Source of the DNA: Planktophila grossartii
GTDB lineage: Bacteria; Actinomycetota; Actinomycetes; Nanopelagicales; Nanopelagicaceae
Length of the DNA: 64,000 bases
Reading direction: 5' to 3'
Assembly: GCA_965234365.1 (NCBI GenBank)
Contig: OZ248345.1
Coordinates: 682,001-746,000, forward strand
The notes below the pieces were generated by a model, which saw nothing but the letters and a program-made list of their open reading frames with translations, searched no databases and was not told the DNA's origin. Within the stretch, counting starts at the first letter, position 1. The number at the start of each line of letters is the position of its first letter. The translations under genes and the position numbers were made by a program. This document shows, piece after piece, positions 9,071 to 16,259 of the stretch.

Positions 9071-9336
9071 ATCGTTATTGAATAGGTATATCGTTTTATC
9101 TCCAAATAGATAGAAGCGTTGGTGCGGTTACCAAAAAGAGTTTTATCGATAATCATATGCTCAGAATTACCCCGCAAGAATCTCTTTATCGATATTTACA
9201 AAGAAGCGGTTCTTAATCCATTGGATGTTGCGTGAGATCTAGAGGCGTTTGAAATGGAGAAGAGCGCTTAGAGATTTATCGGCAAAACGCTAAATATATA
9301 GAACCGAGCAAAGCTCTGGAAGGGTACGATTCTCCA
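9071..9336. other. AT-rich intergenic region with repeated TTTATCG motifs
   Basis: This 266-base gap is more AT-rich than its neighbours. TTTATCGATA occurs at 9142 and 9185, and TTTATCG again at about 9275; the first copy is part of the palindrome TTATCGATAA (9143-9152). GCGTTT (9245-9250) and AAACGC (9285-9290) form an inverted repeat. The only ATG-initiated open frame I found is 19 codons and has no ribosome site. No RNA family was recognised. It may hold operator sites for aroH-tyrA. Confidence 0.4.
9325..9330 (+). promoter_or_regulatory. probable -10 element of aroH-tyrA (leaderless)
   Basis: TACGAT ends exactly 6 bases before the aroH ATG at 9337. The nearest purine-rich tract (GGAAGG) is about 13 bases from the ATG, too far for a normal Shine-Dalgarno site. 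Confidence 0.5.
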
Positions 9337-9699
9337 ATGTCAGTGCGCGCAATCCGTGGGGCGACCCAAGTAGAGGCCAATACAGCCGATGCGATCACCG
9401 CTGCCACGCAGGAGCTAATCCTTGAGATTCTCAAGGTTAATTCGCTTACCCCCGACGATGTCATCTCCGTGCTCTTCACCTCGAGCCCTGATTTAGATGC
9501 CACATTTCCCGCCGCTGCCGCCCGCTCGGTGGGATTCGAAAATACCCCGTTGATCTGCGCTGTTGAAATCGACGTTGCCGGGGCTCTGCCTCGAACCGTT
9601 CGTGTGATGGCCCATGTGGAGAGCTCGCTCTCAAAGAGCGATATTGCCCATATCTACCTCCACGGAGCTAAGGCCCTTCGTCGAGATATCGCTCAATAG
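9337..9699 (+). CDS. aroH: chorismate mutase, AroH class
   Basis: Converts chorismate to prephenate for phenylalanine and tyrosine. The 120-residue protein aligns by eye along its whole length with the Bacillus subtilis monofunctional AroH: RAIRGATQVEANT near the start, SSPDLDATFPAAAAR in the middle, and VRVMAHVES then HIYLHGAKALRRD at the end. Tail-to-head with tyrA, 11 bases apart, so the two enzymes of the prephenate branch are made together. Confidence 0.93.
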   Translation: MSVRAIRGATQVEANTADAITAATQELILEILKVNSLTPDDVISVLFTSSPDLDATFPAAAARSVGFENTPLICAVEIDVAGALPRTVRVMAHVESSLSKSDIAHIYLHGAKALRRDIAQ

Positions 9700-9710
9700 A
9701 GGCGGTTCTG

Positions 9711-10763
9711 ATGACACTTTCTCACGTTCGTATTGTTGGTTCGGGCCTTATTGGAACCTCGATTGGGCTCGCGCTGGCGCTTAAAGGTATAGGCGTGAGT
9801 ATGCAAGATCTAGATCCAAGAGCCCAAGGGCTCGCTGAAGATCTCATTAAGAGCCCATCGAGTGCTGAGATAGACCTCGTAATCTTCGCGACACCTATTG
9901 GGGCGCTAGCTTCGGTAATAGATGGCGAATATGAAGCCAATCCAAAGGCTGCATTTATAGATATTGGATCAGTTAAGTCTAAAGTGAAAGTTGAGGTATC
10001 AACATCAAAACTCCCGATCAACCGCTTTCTCCCCACGCATCCGATGGCCGGTCGCGAAGTAGGGGGCGCTGAATCGGCTCGAGCCGATCTCTTCCAGGGG
10101 CGACCTTGGATTATCGATTCGCACGGAGTGGATGGTGACGTCGTCGAGAAGGCGACTGTACTTATCGAGCTCTTGGGTGGCCATGCAATCGATCTCGATT
10201 CCGCAGAACATGACAAGGCGGTCGCGCTGGTCTCACATCTACCTCAGCTCGTCGCATCGCTCTTGGCTAAGCAATTGCATGGGGGAGAAGAGCGCTGGCT
10301 CGATCTCGCTGGTGCAGGTCTTCGAGATACCACTCGCATCGCTGGCTCAGATTCAAAGCTCTGGCGAGAGATCATCACAGCCAATAGCCAGGCCATTACG
10401 CCTCTTCTTCTCTCTCTTCAGAACGACCTCTCTGAACTGATTGCCTCACTCGACAATGAGGACTCAGTAGCCACATTGATCTCTGATGGTCAGAGCGGAC
10501 GCGCACGTATCCCTGGAAAACATGGCGGTAAAGCGCGCGAATACACCTACCTTCCCATCGTGATTGAAGATAAGCCTGGTCAATTAGCTGCGCTCTTCGA
10601 AGAGTGCGCAACTGCATCAGTCAACGTAGAAGATCTCACCATTGAACATAGCCCCGGACAATTCACTGGATTAATCACCCTCGCACTCTCTGAAAGTGAT
10701 GCAGAGACTTTATCTGCGCATCTCAAGGCACGTGGCTGGAGCGTTCACTCACCAAAGAAGTAA
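9711..10763 (+). CDS. tyrA: prephenate dehydrogenase with C-terminal ACT domain
   Basis: Oxidises prephenate to 4-hydroxyphenylpyruvate on the way to tyrosine. The 350-residue protein begins with the NAD-binding Rossmann motif VGSGLIGTSIG, has the catalytic-region segment FLPTHPMAGREVGG, and ends in an ACT-like domain from about residue 280 (LPIVIEDKPGQLAALF), the usual site of feedback control by an amino acid. GAGGCGG precedes the ATG. Downstream, cmk-der begins after 47 bases. Confidence 0.92.
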   Translation: MTLSHVRIVGSGLIGTSIGLALALKGIGVSMQDLDPRAQGLAEDLIKSPSSAEIDLVIFATPIGALASVIDGEYEANPKAAFIDIGSVKSKVKVEVSTSKLPINRFLPTHPMAGREVGGAESARADLFQGRPWIIDSHGVDGDVVEKATVLIELLGGHAIDLDSAEHDKAVALVSHLPQLVASLLAKQLHGGEERWLDLAGAGLRDTTRIAGSDSKLWREIITANSQAITPLLLSLQNDLSELIASLDNEDSVATLISDGQSGRARIPGKHGGKAREYTYLPIVIEDKPGQLAALFEECATASVNVEDLTIEHSPGQFTGLITLALSESDAETLSAHLKARGWSVHSPKK

Positions 10764-10798
10764 ATGCTCGGTATCGATTGCCAATAGAATTAACTAAC

Positions 10799-10805
10799 TA
10801 AAGAT
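10799..10805 (+). promoter_or_regulatory. possible -10 element of cmk-der
   Basis: TAAAGAT ends 5 bases before a GTG at 10811 that opens the cmk-der frame. The fit to TANNNT is imperfect, but it favours GTG 10811 over the ATG at 10817. Confidence 0.3.
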
Positions 10806-10810
10806 GGGCT

Positions 10811-12787
10811 GTGAAAATGATTGTTGTAGCGCTAGATGGCCCAAGTGGTTCTGGCAAATCAAGCACATCTAAATCAATTGCGATTCGCGCTGGTTGGAAT
10901 TATTTAGATACAGGTGCGCTCTATCGAGCGATGACTTTTCTAGCTTTATCGATAAAGAGTGAAGATCCGAAAGATATTATCTCCGCAGTCATCGATTCGC
11001 CGATTGCATTTCATTCTGATCCGCGCGATCCCAAGGTATTTCTTGGTGGAAGAGATATTTCAAATGAGATTCGTTCTCATGAAGTAACGGAGAAGGTTTC
11101 TGTCATTAGCGCACTTCCTGAAGTTCGTGCCGAACTATTGACTCTTCAACGTTCAATTATCAAAAAGGCAGATCGCGGAATCGTTGTCGAAGGCCGCGAT
11201 ATCGGAACAGTTGTATGTCCCGATGCAGCTCTCAAGATTTATCTCACTGCTGATATTTCTGCTCGCGCCAATCGCCGTGATGCCGAACTTGCCGATCAGT
11301 CACGTGGGGCAGAGGCGGTAGCTCAATCTCTTGCAGCTCGCGATGAGATTGATTCGACCCGCACCGTTTCACCGCTCACGATGGCGACAGATGCTGTTCA
11401 TATCGATTCAACCGAACTCAACCTCGAAGAGACTGTCGAACGCATATGGGAACTTCTCTCACAGCGTTCTCTACTGGGTCTACCAATCGTTGCAATTCTC
11501 GGACGACCAAACGTTGGAAAGTCGACTCTTATCAATCGTTTCATTGGTCGACGCGAAGCAATCGTCGAAGATACACCGGGTGTAACACGCGATCGTGTTC
11601 AGTATGAATGCGAATGGGCCGGACGTCGATTCATCATTATGGATACTGGTGGTTGGGAATCAAAGCCCGATGGAATTTCTGTACAAGTAAGTGCAAGCGC
11701 TGAACTTGCGATGGATGAGGCAGATGTCCTCTGTTTTGTTGTTGATGCACAAGTGGGCGCGTTAGATGAAGATGACATCTTGGTACAAGAACTTCGTAAG
11801 GCGAAGAAGCCAACTATTCTCGTTGCGAATAAGGTTGATGGAGATAATGACGAATCAGATGCACACGCTCTCTGGAACATCGGATTAGGCGAACCTCACT
11901 TTGTATCTGCACTCCACGGCCGCGGTAGTGGAGATTTGCTCGACACGATAGTGAAAGAGCTTCCTGAAGTCGGTGGCGCTCAGGTGCAAGATGGGTACCG
12001 ACGCATCGCACTGATCGGACGCCCCAACGTGGGTAAATCAAGTTTATTTAATGCACTTGCTGGCGAGAGCCGTTCTATTGTCGATGATGTTGCTGGAACA
12101 ACGCGCGATCCCATCGATGAACTCATCGAATTCGGCGGAAGTATCTGGCGTTTCGTCGATACAGCAGGTTTGAAGAAGCGCGCCAATCAAGCAAGCGGAA
12201 CCGATTACTACGCAACACTTCGCACTCAGACAGCGCTCGAACGCTGCGAATGCGCTGTCGTTGTTCTCGATGCCTCCGTTCCTATTTCAGAGCAAGATTT
12301 GCGCATCATCACCATGGTTGAAGAGGCCGGAAAAGCAATGGTGATAGTGATGAATAAATGGGACCTGGTCGATGAAGATCGCCGTACTCAGCTCGACAAG
12401 GAAGTTGAACGCCATCTCGATCAAGTCGAATGGGCGCAGATTGTAAATGTCGCTGCCAAGACTGGTTGGCACCGCGATCGTCTAGCGCCAGCGCTTCGCA
12501 CTGCTATCGATTCATGGGAACGTCGCGTTCCAACATCAAAGCTCAACTCATTCTTAGGTGCGCTTATCGGCGCAACTCCACCGCCAGTTCGTGGTGGAAA
12601 ACAACCGCGCGTCTATTACGCGACCCAGGCGGGAATTGCGCCACCGAAGTTTGTGGTCTTCTCATCCGGATGGATTGAGGCCTCATATCGTAGATTTATC
12701 GAACGCCGCCTTCGCGAGGAGTTCAAGTTCCCAGGAACTCCTGTTCAGGTAGCTATTCGAGTGAAGGAACGAGATAAGGAGCAGTAG
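10811..12787 (+). CDS. cmk-der: fused cytidylate kinase / ribosome-assembly GTPase Der
   Basis: One 658-residue chain joins two enzymes. Residues 1 to about 215 are Cmk, which phosphorylates CMP and dCMP: P-loop GPSGSGKSS, DTGALYRA, VVEGRDIGTVV. From about 220 it is Der (EngA), a 50S assembly factor: first G domain GRPNVGKSTLINR, DTPGVTRDR, NKVDG; second GRPNVGKSSLFNAL, GTTRDPIDE, DTAGLKKR, NKWDL; then a KH-like end with PPPVRGGKQPRVYYATQ. Adjacent cmk and der genes are usual in actinobacteria, and such fusions are annotated in some (for example bifidobacteria). Its TAG stop shares a base with the pgsA GTG. Confidence 0.95.
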   Translation: MKMIVVALDGPSGSGKSSTSKSIAIRAGWNYLDTGALYRAMTFLALSIKSEDPKDIISAVIDSPIAFHSDPRDPKVFLGGRDISNEIRSHEVTEKVSVISALPEVRAELLTLQRSIIKKADRGIVVEGRDIGTVVCPDAALKIYLTADISARANRRDAELADQSRGAEAVAQSLAARDEIDSTRTVSPLTMATDAVHIDSTELNLEETVERIWELLSQRSLLGLPIVAILGRPNVGKSTLINRFIGRREAIVEDTPGVTRDRVQYECEWAGRRFIIMDTGGWESKPDGISVQVSASAELAMDEADVLCFVVDAQVGALDEDDILVQELRKAKKPTILVANKVDGDNDESDAHALWNIGLGEPHFVSALHGRGSGDLLDTIVKELPEVGGAQVQDGYRRIALIGRPNVGKSSLFNALAGESRSIVDDVAGTTRDPIDELIEFGGSIWRFVDTAGLKKRANQASGTDYYATLRTQTALERCECAVVVLDASVPISEQDLRIITMVEEAGKAMVIVMNKWDLVDEDRRTQLDKEVERHLDQVEWAQIVNVAAKTGWHRDRLAPALRTAIDSWERRVPTSKLNSFLGALIGATPPPVRGGKQPRVYYATQAGIAPPKFVVFSSGWIEASYRRFIERRLREEFKFPGTPVQVAIRVKERDKEQ

Positions 12788-13350
12788 TGCTGACCATCCC
12801 AAACGCGCTCACTTTTCTGCGTTTTCTAGGCATTCCGCTCTTTATCTATCTAGCCCTTAGCAGGCACGCTGATGGCTGGGCGATTCTCACCCTCGCCATC
12901 GGGGGAGCCACAGATTACTTCGATGGAAAGTTGGCAAGAGCTCTCAATCAAGAGTCGAAGTTTGGCGAAATCGCCGATCCCACTATCGATCGCCTCTATA
13001 TCGCCGCGACTCTCGTTGTTCTCTACATCCGTGATGCGATTCCATTGTGGTTGATTGCAATTCTGGTCGCACGTGACCTCTTCATGGCCTGCGTTGCCCT
13101 TGTACTTCAACTTAAAGGTTACCAACCTCTCAAGGTTACCTATCTTGGGAAGGCGGCAACCTTTAATCTGCTCTATGCATTCCCGTTCCTCTTACTCGCT
13201 CTAAGCGATACCTGGTACGGAACCGCTGCCTTTATCTTTGGGTGGGCCTTTGCAATTTGGGGTGTCACTCTCTACGTCGGTACCGCAATCGGATATTTCC
13301 GAACCGCGCTAAAGACCATTACAGTTCGACCACACATCATCGAGGGCTAG
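12787..13350 (+). CDS. pgsA: CDP-alcohol phosphatidyltransferase (phosphatidylglycerophosphate synthase-like)
   Basis: Membrane phospholipid enzyme of 187 residues with about five transmembrane stretches. It has the complete family motif: DYFDG, LARALN, then G-3-D-3-D in KFGEIADPTID. The substrate is most likely glycerol-3-phosphate (PgsA2-like), because pgsA2 lies just upstream of gcvH-garA in mycobacteria; a phosphatidylinositol-phosphate synthase cannot be excluded by motif alone. The GTG start overlaps the cmk-der stop by one base. Confidence 0.82.
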   Translation: MLTIPNALTFLRFLGIPLFIYLALSRHADGWAILTLAIGGATDYFDGKLARALNQESKFGEIADPTIDRLYIAATLVVLYIRDAIPLWLIAILVARDLFMACVALVLQLKGYQPLKVTYLGKAATFNLLYAFPFLLLALSDTWYGTAAFIFGWAFAIWGVTLYVGTAIGYFRTALKTITVRPHIIEG

Positions 13351-13362
13351 TAGGAGTCTGCA

Positions 13363-13743
13363 ATGTCAAACATTCCATCGGATCTTCACTATACAAAAGA
13401 GCACGAATGGGTAGCGCCAACATCTACTGCACTTCGTATCCGCATGGGAATTACCGACTACGCGCAGGGCGCGCTCGGAGATATCGTCTACGTGCAGATG
13501 CCTAAGGTTGGCGAAGTAGTTGTTGCAGATAAAGTCTGTGGCGAAGTTGAATCAACGAAGAGCGTTTCAGAAATCTTCGCTCCAGTCTCAGGAACAGTTG
13601 TAACAATTAACGAAGCTCTCACCAATGCACCTGAACTCATCAACTCCGATCCCTACGGGGCCGGTTGGCTGGTCGAGATCGAGGTTCCATCTGAGCCATC
13701 AGGTCTTCTCTCCGCTGCAGAATATGGCGCAATTACCGCCTAA
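13363..13743 (+). CDS. gcvH: glycine cleavage system H protein
   Basis: Lipoyl carrier that shuttles the aminomethyl group between the P, T and L proteins. 126 residues; the lipoylated Lys66 lies in GEVESTKSVSE, and the start HYTKEHEW is diagnostic. AGGAG lies 7-8 bases before the ATG. The P-protein gene gcvP is 2.5 kb downstream in the same direction; gcvT is not in the window. Confidence 0.96.
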   Translation: MSNIPSDLHYTKEHEWVAPTSTALRIRMGITDYAQGALGDIVYVQMPKVGEVVVADKVCGEVESTKSVSEIFAPVSGTVVTINEALTNAPELINSDPYGAGWLVEIEVPSEPSGLLSAAEYGAITA

Positions 13744-13790
13744 TTCTCGGCTTGATTTATCTTTTTTAACTCTCTAGTGTCACCCTTAAG

Positions 13791-13818
13791 TTGACGTCCA
13801 AAGTCGAGGGCGTAGATA
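13791..13818 (+). promoter_or_regulatory. probable promoter of the FHA gene
   Basis: TTGACG (13791-13796) and TAGATA (13813-13818) are 16 bases apart, a good sigma-70-type pair, in the 94-base gap after gcvH. Transcription would start about 12 bases before the GTG at 13838, leaving a short leader with the GGGGGAG ribosome site. Confidence 0.5.
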
Positions 13819-13837
13819 TGGGTAAAGGGGGAGTTCA

Positions 13838-14302
13838 GTGCCATCAGCAGATGAAAATCGCGAACTCACCAGCACCCTCCACCTCGGCCTTCGCTCCGTA
13901 GTCGGCAATTCCCCAGCTGATCTCGTGAACGAACTCATCAGCCAAGCCACTGAAGAAGAGCGCGCCATTTTCGAAGGCGTTCTATCGGGCGATAACAACT
14001 CAGCGATGGTCTTCATCCATCGAGGAGCGCAGAAAGGTTCACGATTCCTTGTTACAGCCGATGGCGTTTCAATTGGTCGTTCACCCGAGAGCTCAATCTT
14101 TCTCGATGATGTCACCGTTTCACGTAAACATGCATCAATCGAAAAGGCTGGAACCAACTTCACCTTCAAGGATTCTGGAAGTCTCAACGGTTCTTACGTC
14201 AACAACGAATCTGTCACTGAAAAGGTTTTGGCTTCAGGAGACGAAATACAAATCGGAAAATTCCATCTGCTCTTTATCGGCAGCAAACTAGGGGAGAAGT
14301 AA
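13838..14302 (+). CDS. garA: FHA-domain protein of the GarA/OdhI type
   Basis: Phosphorylation-controlled regulator that in mycobacteria and corynebacteria inhibits 2-oxoglutarate dehydrogenase and acts on glutamate metabolism. 154 residues: a flexible N-terminus with ELTST at residues 9-13, then an FHA domain with GRSPESS, SRKH and GSLNGSYVNN, the phosphothreonine-binding residues. GTG start with GGGGGAG 5-6 bases upstream. Order gcvH-garA-merR-nuclease-merR-gcvP equals the mycobacterial one. The canonical ETTS phospho-motif appears as ELTS, so the first threonine is a leucine. Confidence 0.9.
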   Translation: MPSADENRELTSTLHLGLRSVVGNSPADLVNELISQATEEERAIFEGVLSGDNNSAMVFIHRGAQKGSRFLVTADGVSIGRSPESSIFLDDVTVSRKHASIEKAGTNFTFKDSGSLNGSYVNNESVTEKVLASGDEIQIGKFHLLFIGSKLGEK

Positions 14303-14303
14303 G

Positions 14304-15026
14304 TTGAGCGTTCCAGCACGTGCCTATCTAAGTATTGGTGAAGTACTCACAAAGTTGCGCGGCGACTTTTCAGATATAACGATCTCAAAGATTCGATTCC
14401 TTGAATCAGAAGGACTCATCGAACCTCAACGCACACCTTCGGGATATCGCAAGTTCACAACAACAGATCTCGATCGCCTTCGCTACGTTCTTCTCGCACA
14501 GCGCGATCAGTACCTTCCTTTAAAGGTGATTAAAGAGAATCTCGATGCTCTCGACCGAGGCCTACAGCCAGCGGCACAAGGCGGAGTTCCAACACCTCGC
14601 CCAACTCTTGGGCTTGCGACAATCGATGGAGAGTTCGCGCCAGCTGCCTTTGCAGAACAGTCAGAGATGCGTCTTTCACGCGAAGAGCTTCTCAAGGCTT
14701 CAGCGCTCGAAGATTCACAACTCGTCGAACTCGAATCATTTGGGCTCATCACGATTCGCGGACGCCACTACGACGGCGATGCACTTGCTGTCGCAAAGGC
14801 TGTCGCTGAAATGGCAGGTTTCGGAATCGAACCGCGCCACCTACGTTCATTTAAATCTGCAGCAGATCGCGAGATTGGTCTGATTGAACAAGTCATCACA
14901 CCATTTACGCGACAGAAGAGCAGCGAAGCGAAGGCCCGTGCTGAAGAAGTTCAGAAAGAGATCGCATCTCTCTCAGTCCGTCTCCATGCAGCTCTCGTTC
15001 GCGGCGGACTCAACCGTCCTCGTTAA
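14304..15026 (+). CDS. MerR family transcriptional regulator (FHA-adjacent type)
   Basis: 240 residues with an N-terminal MerR helix-turn-helix: SIGEVLTKLRGDFSDITISK then KIRFLESEGLIEPQRT and SGYRKFTTTDLDRLRYVL. The C-terminal half is helical with no metal-binding cysteine motif, so it is not a classical metal sensor. The TTG start has GGGGAG about 8 bases upstream, and the gene follows garA by one base. It corresponds by position to Rv1828 (from memory). Ligand and targets are unknown; gcv genes nearby are obvious candidates. Confidence 0.88.
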   Translation: MSVPARAYLSIGEVLTKLRGDFSDITISKIRFLESEGLIEPQRTPSGYRKFTTTDLDRLRYVLLAQRDQYLPLKVIKENLDALDRGLQPAAQGGVPTPRPTLGLATIDGEFAPAAFAEQSEMRLSREELLKASALEDSQLVELESFGLITIRGRHYDGDALAVAKAVAEMAGFGIEPRHLRSFKSAADREIGLIEQVITPFTRQKSSEAKARAEEVQKEIASLSVRLHAALVRGGLNRPR

Positions 15027-15048
15027 TCGATCCTCTTAGGTATCTCTT

Positions 15049-15552
15049 ATGTTGGTTCAGGTAGAAGTCGTTGGTGTCCGCATTGAGATGCCATCCAATC
15101 AACCGATAGTTCTTCTCAAGGAGATAGAGGGCACTCGCTTCCTCCCAATTTGGGTAGGAGCAGTTGAAGCGACATCAATCGCCTTTGCTCAACAAGGTCT
15201 CGAAGCCCAGCGCCCTCTGACTCACGACCTCATTCGCGACCTACTTGATCGAGTAGACATAACTCTCACAAGTGTCCACATCACCGAGATTAAGGATGGG
15301 GTCTTCTACGCCGACTTACTCTTGCGAAATAGCGAGGGCGCGTTAGAGCCCCTTTCTGTAAGACCTTCCGATGCCATCGCGGTCGCACTTCGAACCAAGA
15401 GCAACATCATGGTCAATAGCGATCTCCTAGACGAGGTAGGTATCGATATTCCAGAGCAGGTGGGCAATGAAGCATCAGCAGCAGGGGACCAGGAGCTTGA
15501 AGCCTTCCGTGAATTCTTGGATGGGATAAACCCCGAGGATTTCGCTGGATAA
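15049..15552 (+). CDS. bifunctional nuclease family protein (DUF151)
   Basis: 167 residues; the family segments LLKEIEGTRFLPIWVGAVEA, THDLIRDLL and VRPSDAIAVALRT are all present. Members have reported DNase/RNase activity in plants, but the bacterial role is unsettled. It sits between two MerR genes as in mycobacteria. TAGGTAT ends five bases before the ATG, so the transcript may be leaderless. The acidic tail after residue 135 is typical of the actinobacterial form. Confidence 0.88.
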   Translation: MLVQVEVVGVRIEMPSNQPIVLLKEIEGTRFLPIWVGAVEATSIAFAQQGLEAQRPLTHDLIRDLLDRVDITLTSVHITEIKDGVFYADLLLRNSEGALEPLSVRPSDAIAVALRTKSNIMVNSDLLDEVGIDIPEQVGNEASAAGDQELEAFREFLDGINPEDFAG

Positions 15553-15603
15553 GCGATAGCGGTTCCAGCGCGAAGGAATTGCCGGGTAGCGCTCAGAAGT
15601 CTC

Positions 15604-15671
15604 AACCTCAAGTAGAGGTTCTAATCGTGTCGGTCTGCCATTTCAAGGAGCCTCAGGCGTAGCCTTACGCC
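15604..15671 (+). promoter_or_regulatory. two inverted repeats before the second merR gene
   Basis: In the 150-base gap, AACCTC (15604-15609) pairs with GAGGTT (15615-15620), and GGCGTA (15656-15661) pairs with TACGCC (15666-15671). Neither is followed by a T-run. MerR proteins bind dyads between promoter elements, so the second repeat, 31 bases before the GTG start, could be an autoregulatory operator. Confidence 0.35.
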
Positions 15672-15702
15672 AACCCCACTACGTGAAAGCGAGCCCCCTC
15701 TC

Positions 15703-16203
15703 GTGACAGATCAAGAATTTGAAATTGGTTACCGCGGCGCAACTGCATGTTCAGCTGCAGGTATTTCTTATCGTCAACTCGATTACTGGGCACGTACTGG
15801 TTTAGTTGAACCTTCAATTCGCACTGCCACAGGTTCTGGAAGTGCGCGTCTCTATGGCTTCCGCGACATCCTCGTTCTTAAAATCGTAAAACGTCTTCTT
15901 GATGCGGGCGTATCACTTCAAAATATTCGTACCGCTGTTGATCATCTTCGCAGCCGAGGCGTTACCGAACTCGAACGCATCACTTTGATGAGCGATGGCG
16001 CATCGATCTATGAATGTGCAAGTCCTGATGAAATCATCGACCTTCTTGCTGGTGGCCAAGGTGTATTCGGAATTGCAGTCGGCAAGGTCTGGCACGAAGT
16101 TGAAGGCTCACTGTCCACACTTCAAGGTGAGGTTAACGGTGAGGTTGTTGGTGGCGAAAATAACGATGAACTCTCTCTCCGTCGCAAGGCGAAGGGCGCT
16201 TAA
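15703..16203 (+). CDS. MerR family transcriptional regulator (second)
   Basis: 166 residues with a MerR winged helix near the N-terminus: ACSAAGISYRQLDYWARTGLV, then GSGSARLYGFRDILVLKIVKRL-like sequence (quoted in part: SARLYGFRDILVLKI). The remainder is a helix and a short C-terminal region. It corresponds by position to Rv1830 of mycobacteria (from memory), a regulator linked to growth and division, but is shorter. GTG start at 15703; upstream dyads may be its operator. It directly precedes gcvP. Confidence 0.87.
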   Translation: MTDQEFEIGYRGATACSAAGISYRQLDYWARTGLVEPSIRTATGSGSARLYGFRDILVLKIVKRLLDAGVSLQNIRTAVDHLRSRGVTELERITLMSDGASIYECASPDEIIDLLAGGQGVFGIAVGKVWHEVEGSLSTLQGEVNGEVVGGENNDELSLRRKAKGA

Positions 16204-16216
16204 CACTTCTATATTC

Positions 16217-16252
16217 CTCTCCTAGAGCGCATTAGCGCACCTTTTAGGGGAG
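16217..16252 (+). promoter_or_regulatory. hairpin covering the gcvP ribosome-binding site
   Basis: CTCTCCTA (16217-16224) pairs over 8 bases (one G-T) with TAGGGGAG (16245-16252). Inside it, GCGC-ATTA-GCGC (16227-16238) forms a second short stem. The right arm is the Shine-Dalgarno sequence of gcvP, whose TTG start is at 16260, so the fold would hide it. It does not resemble a glycine riboswitch. Confidence 0.5.
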
Positions 16253-16259
16253 TAGCTCG

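Noticed and set aside
9157..9216. A 19-codon frame (MLRITPQESLYRYLQRSGS) as a leader peptide for aroH-tyrA attenuation
   Set aside because: It contains two Tyr but no run of Tyr or Phe, has no ribosome site, and aroH appears to have its own leaderless promoter downstream.
9722..10216. A 164-codon minus-strand frame inside tyrA
   Set aside because: Ser/Pro-rich composition typical of an antisense shadow; tyrA motifs occupy the same bases.
16204..16259. Glycine riboswitch before gcvP
   Set aside because: The gap is 56 bases, too short for even one glycine aptamer, and the conserved core is not present.
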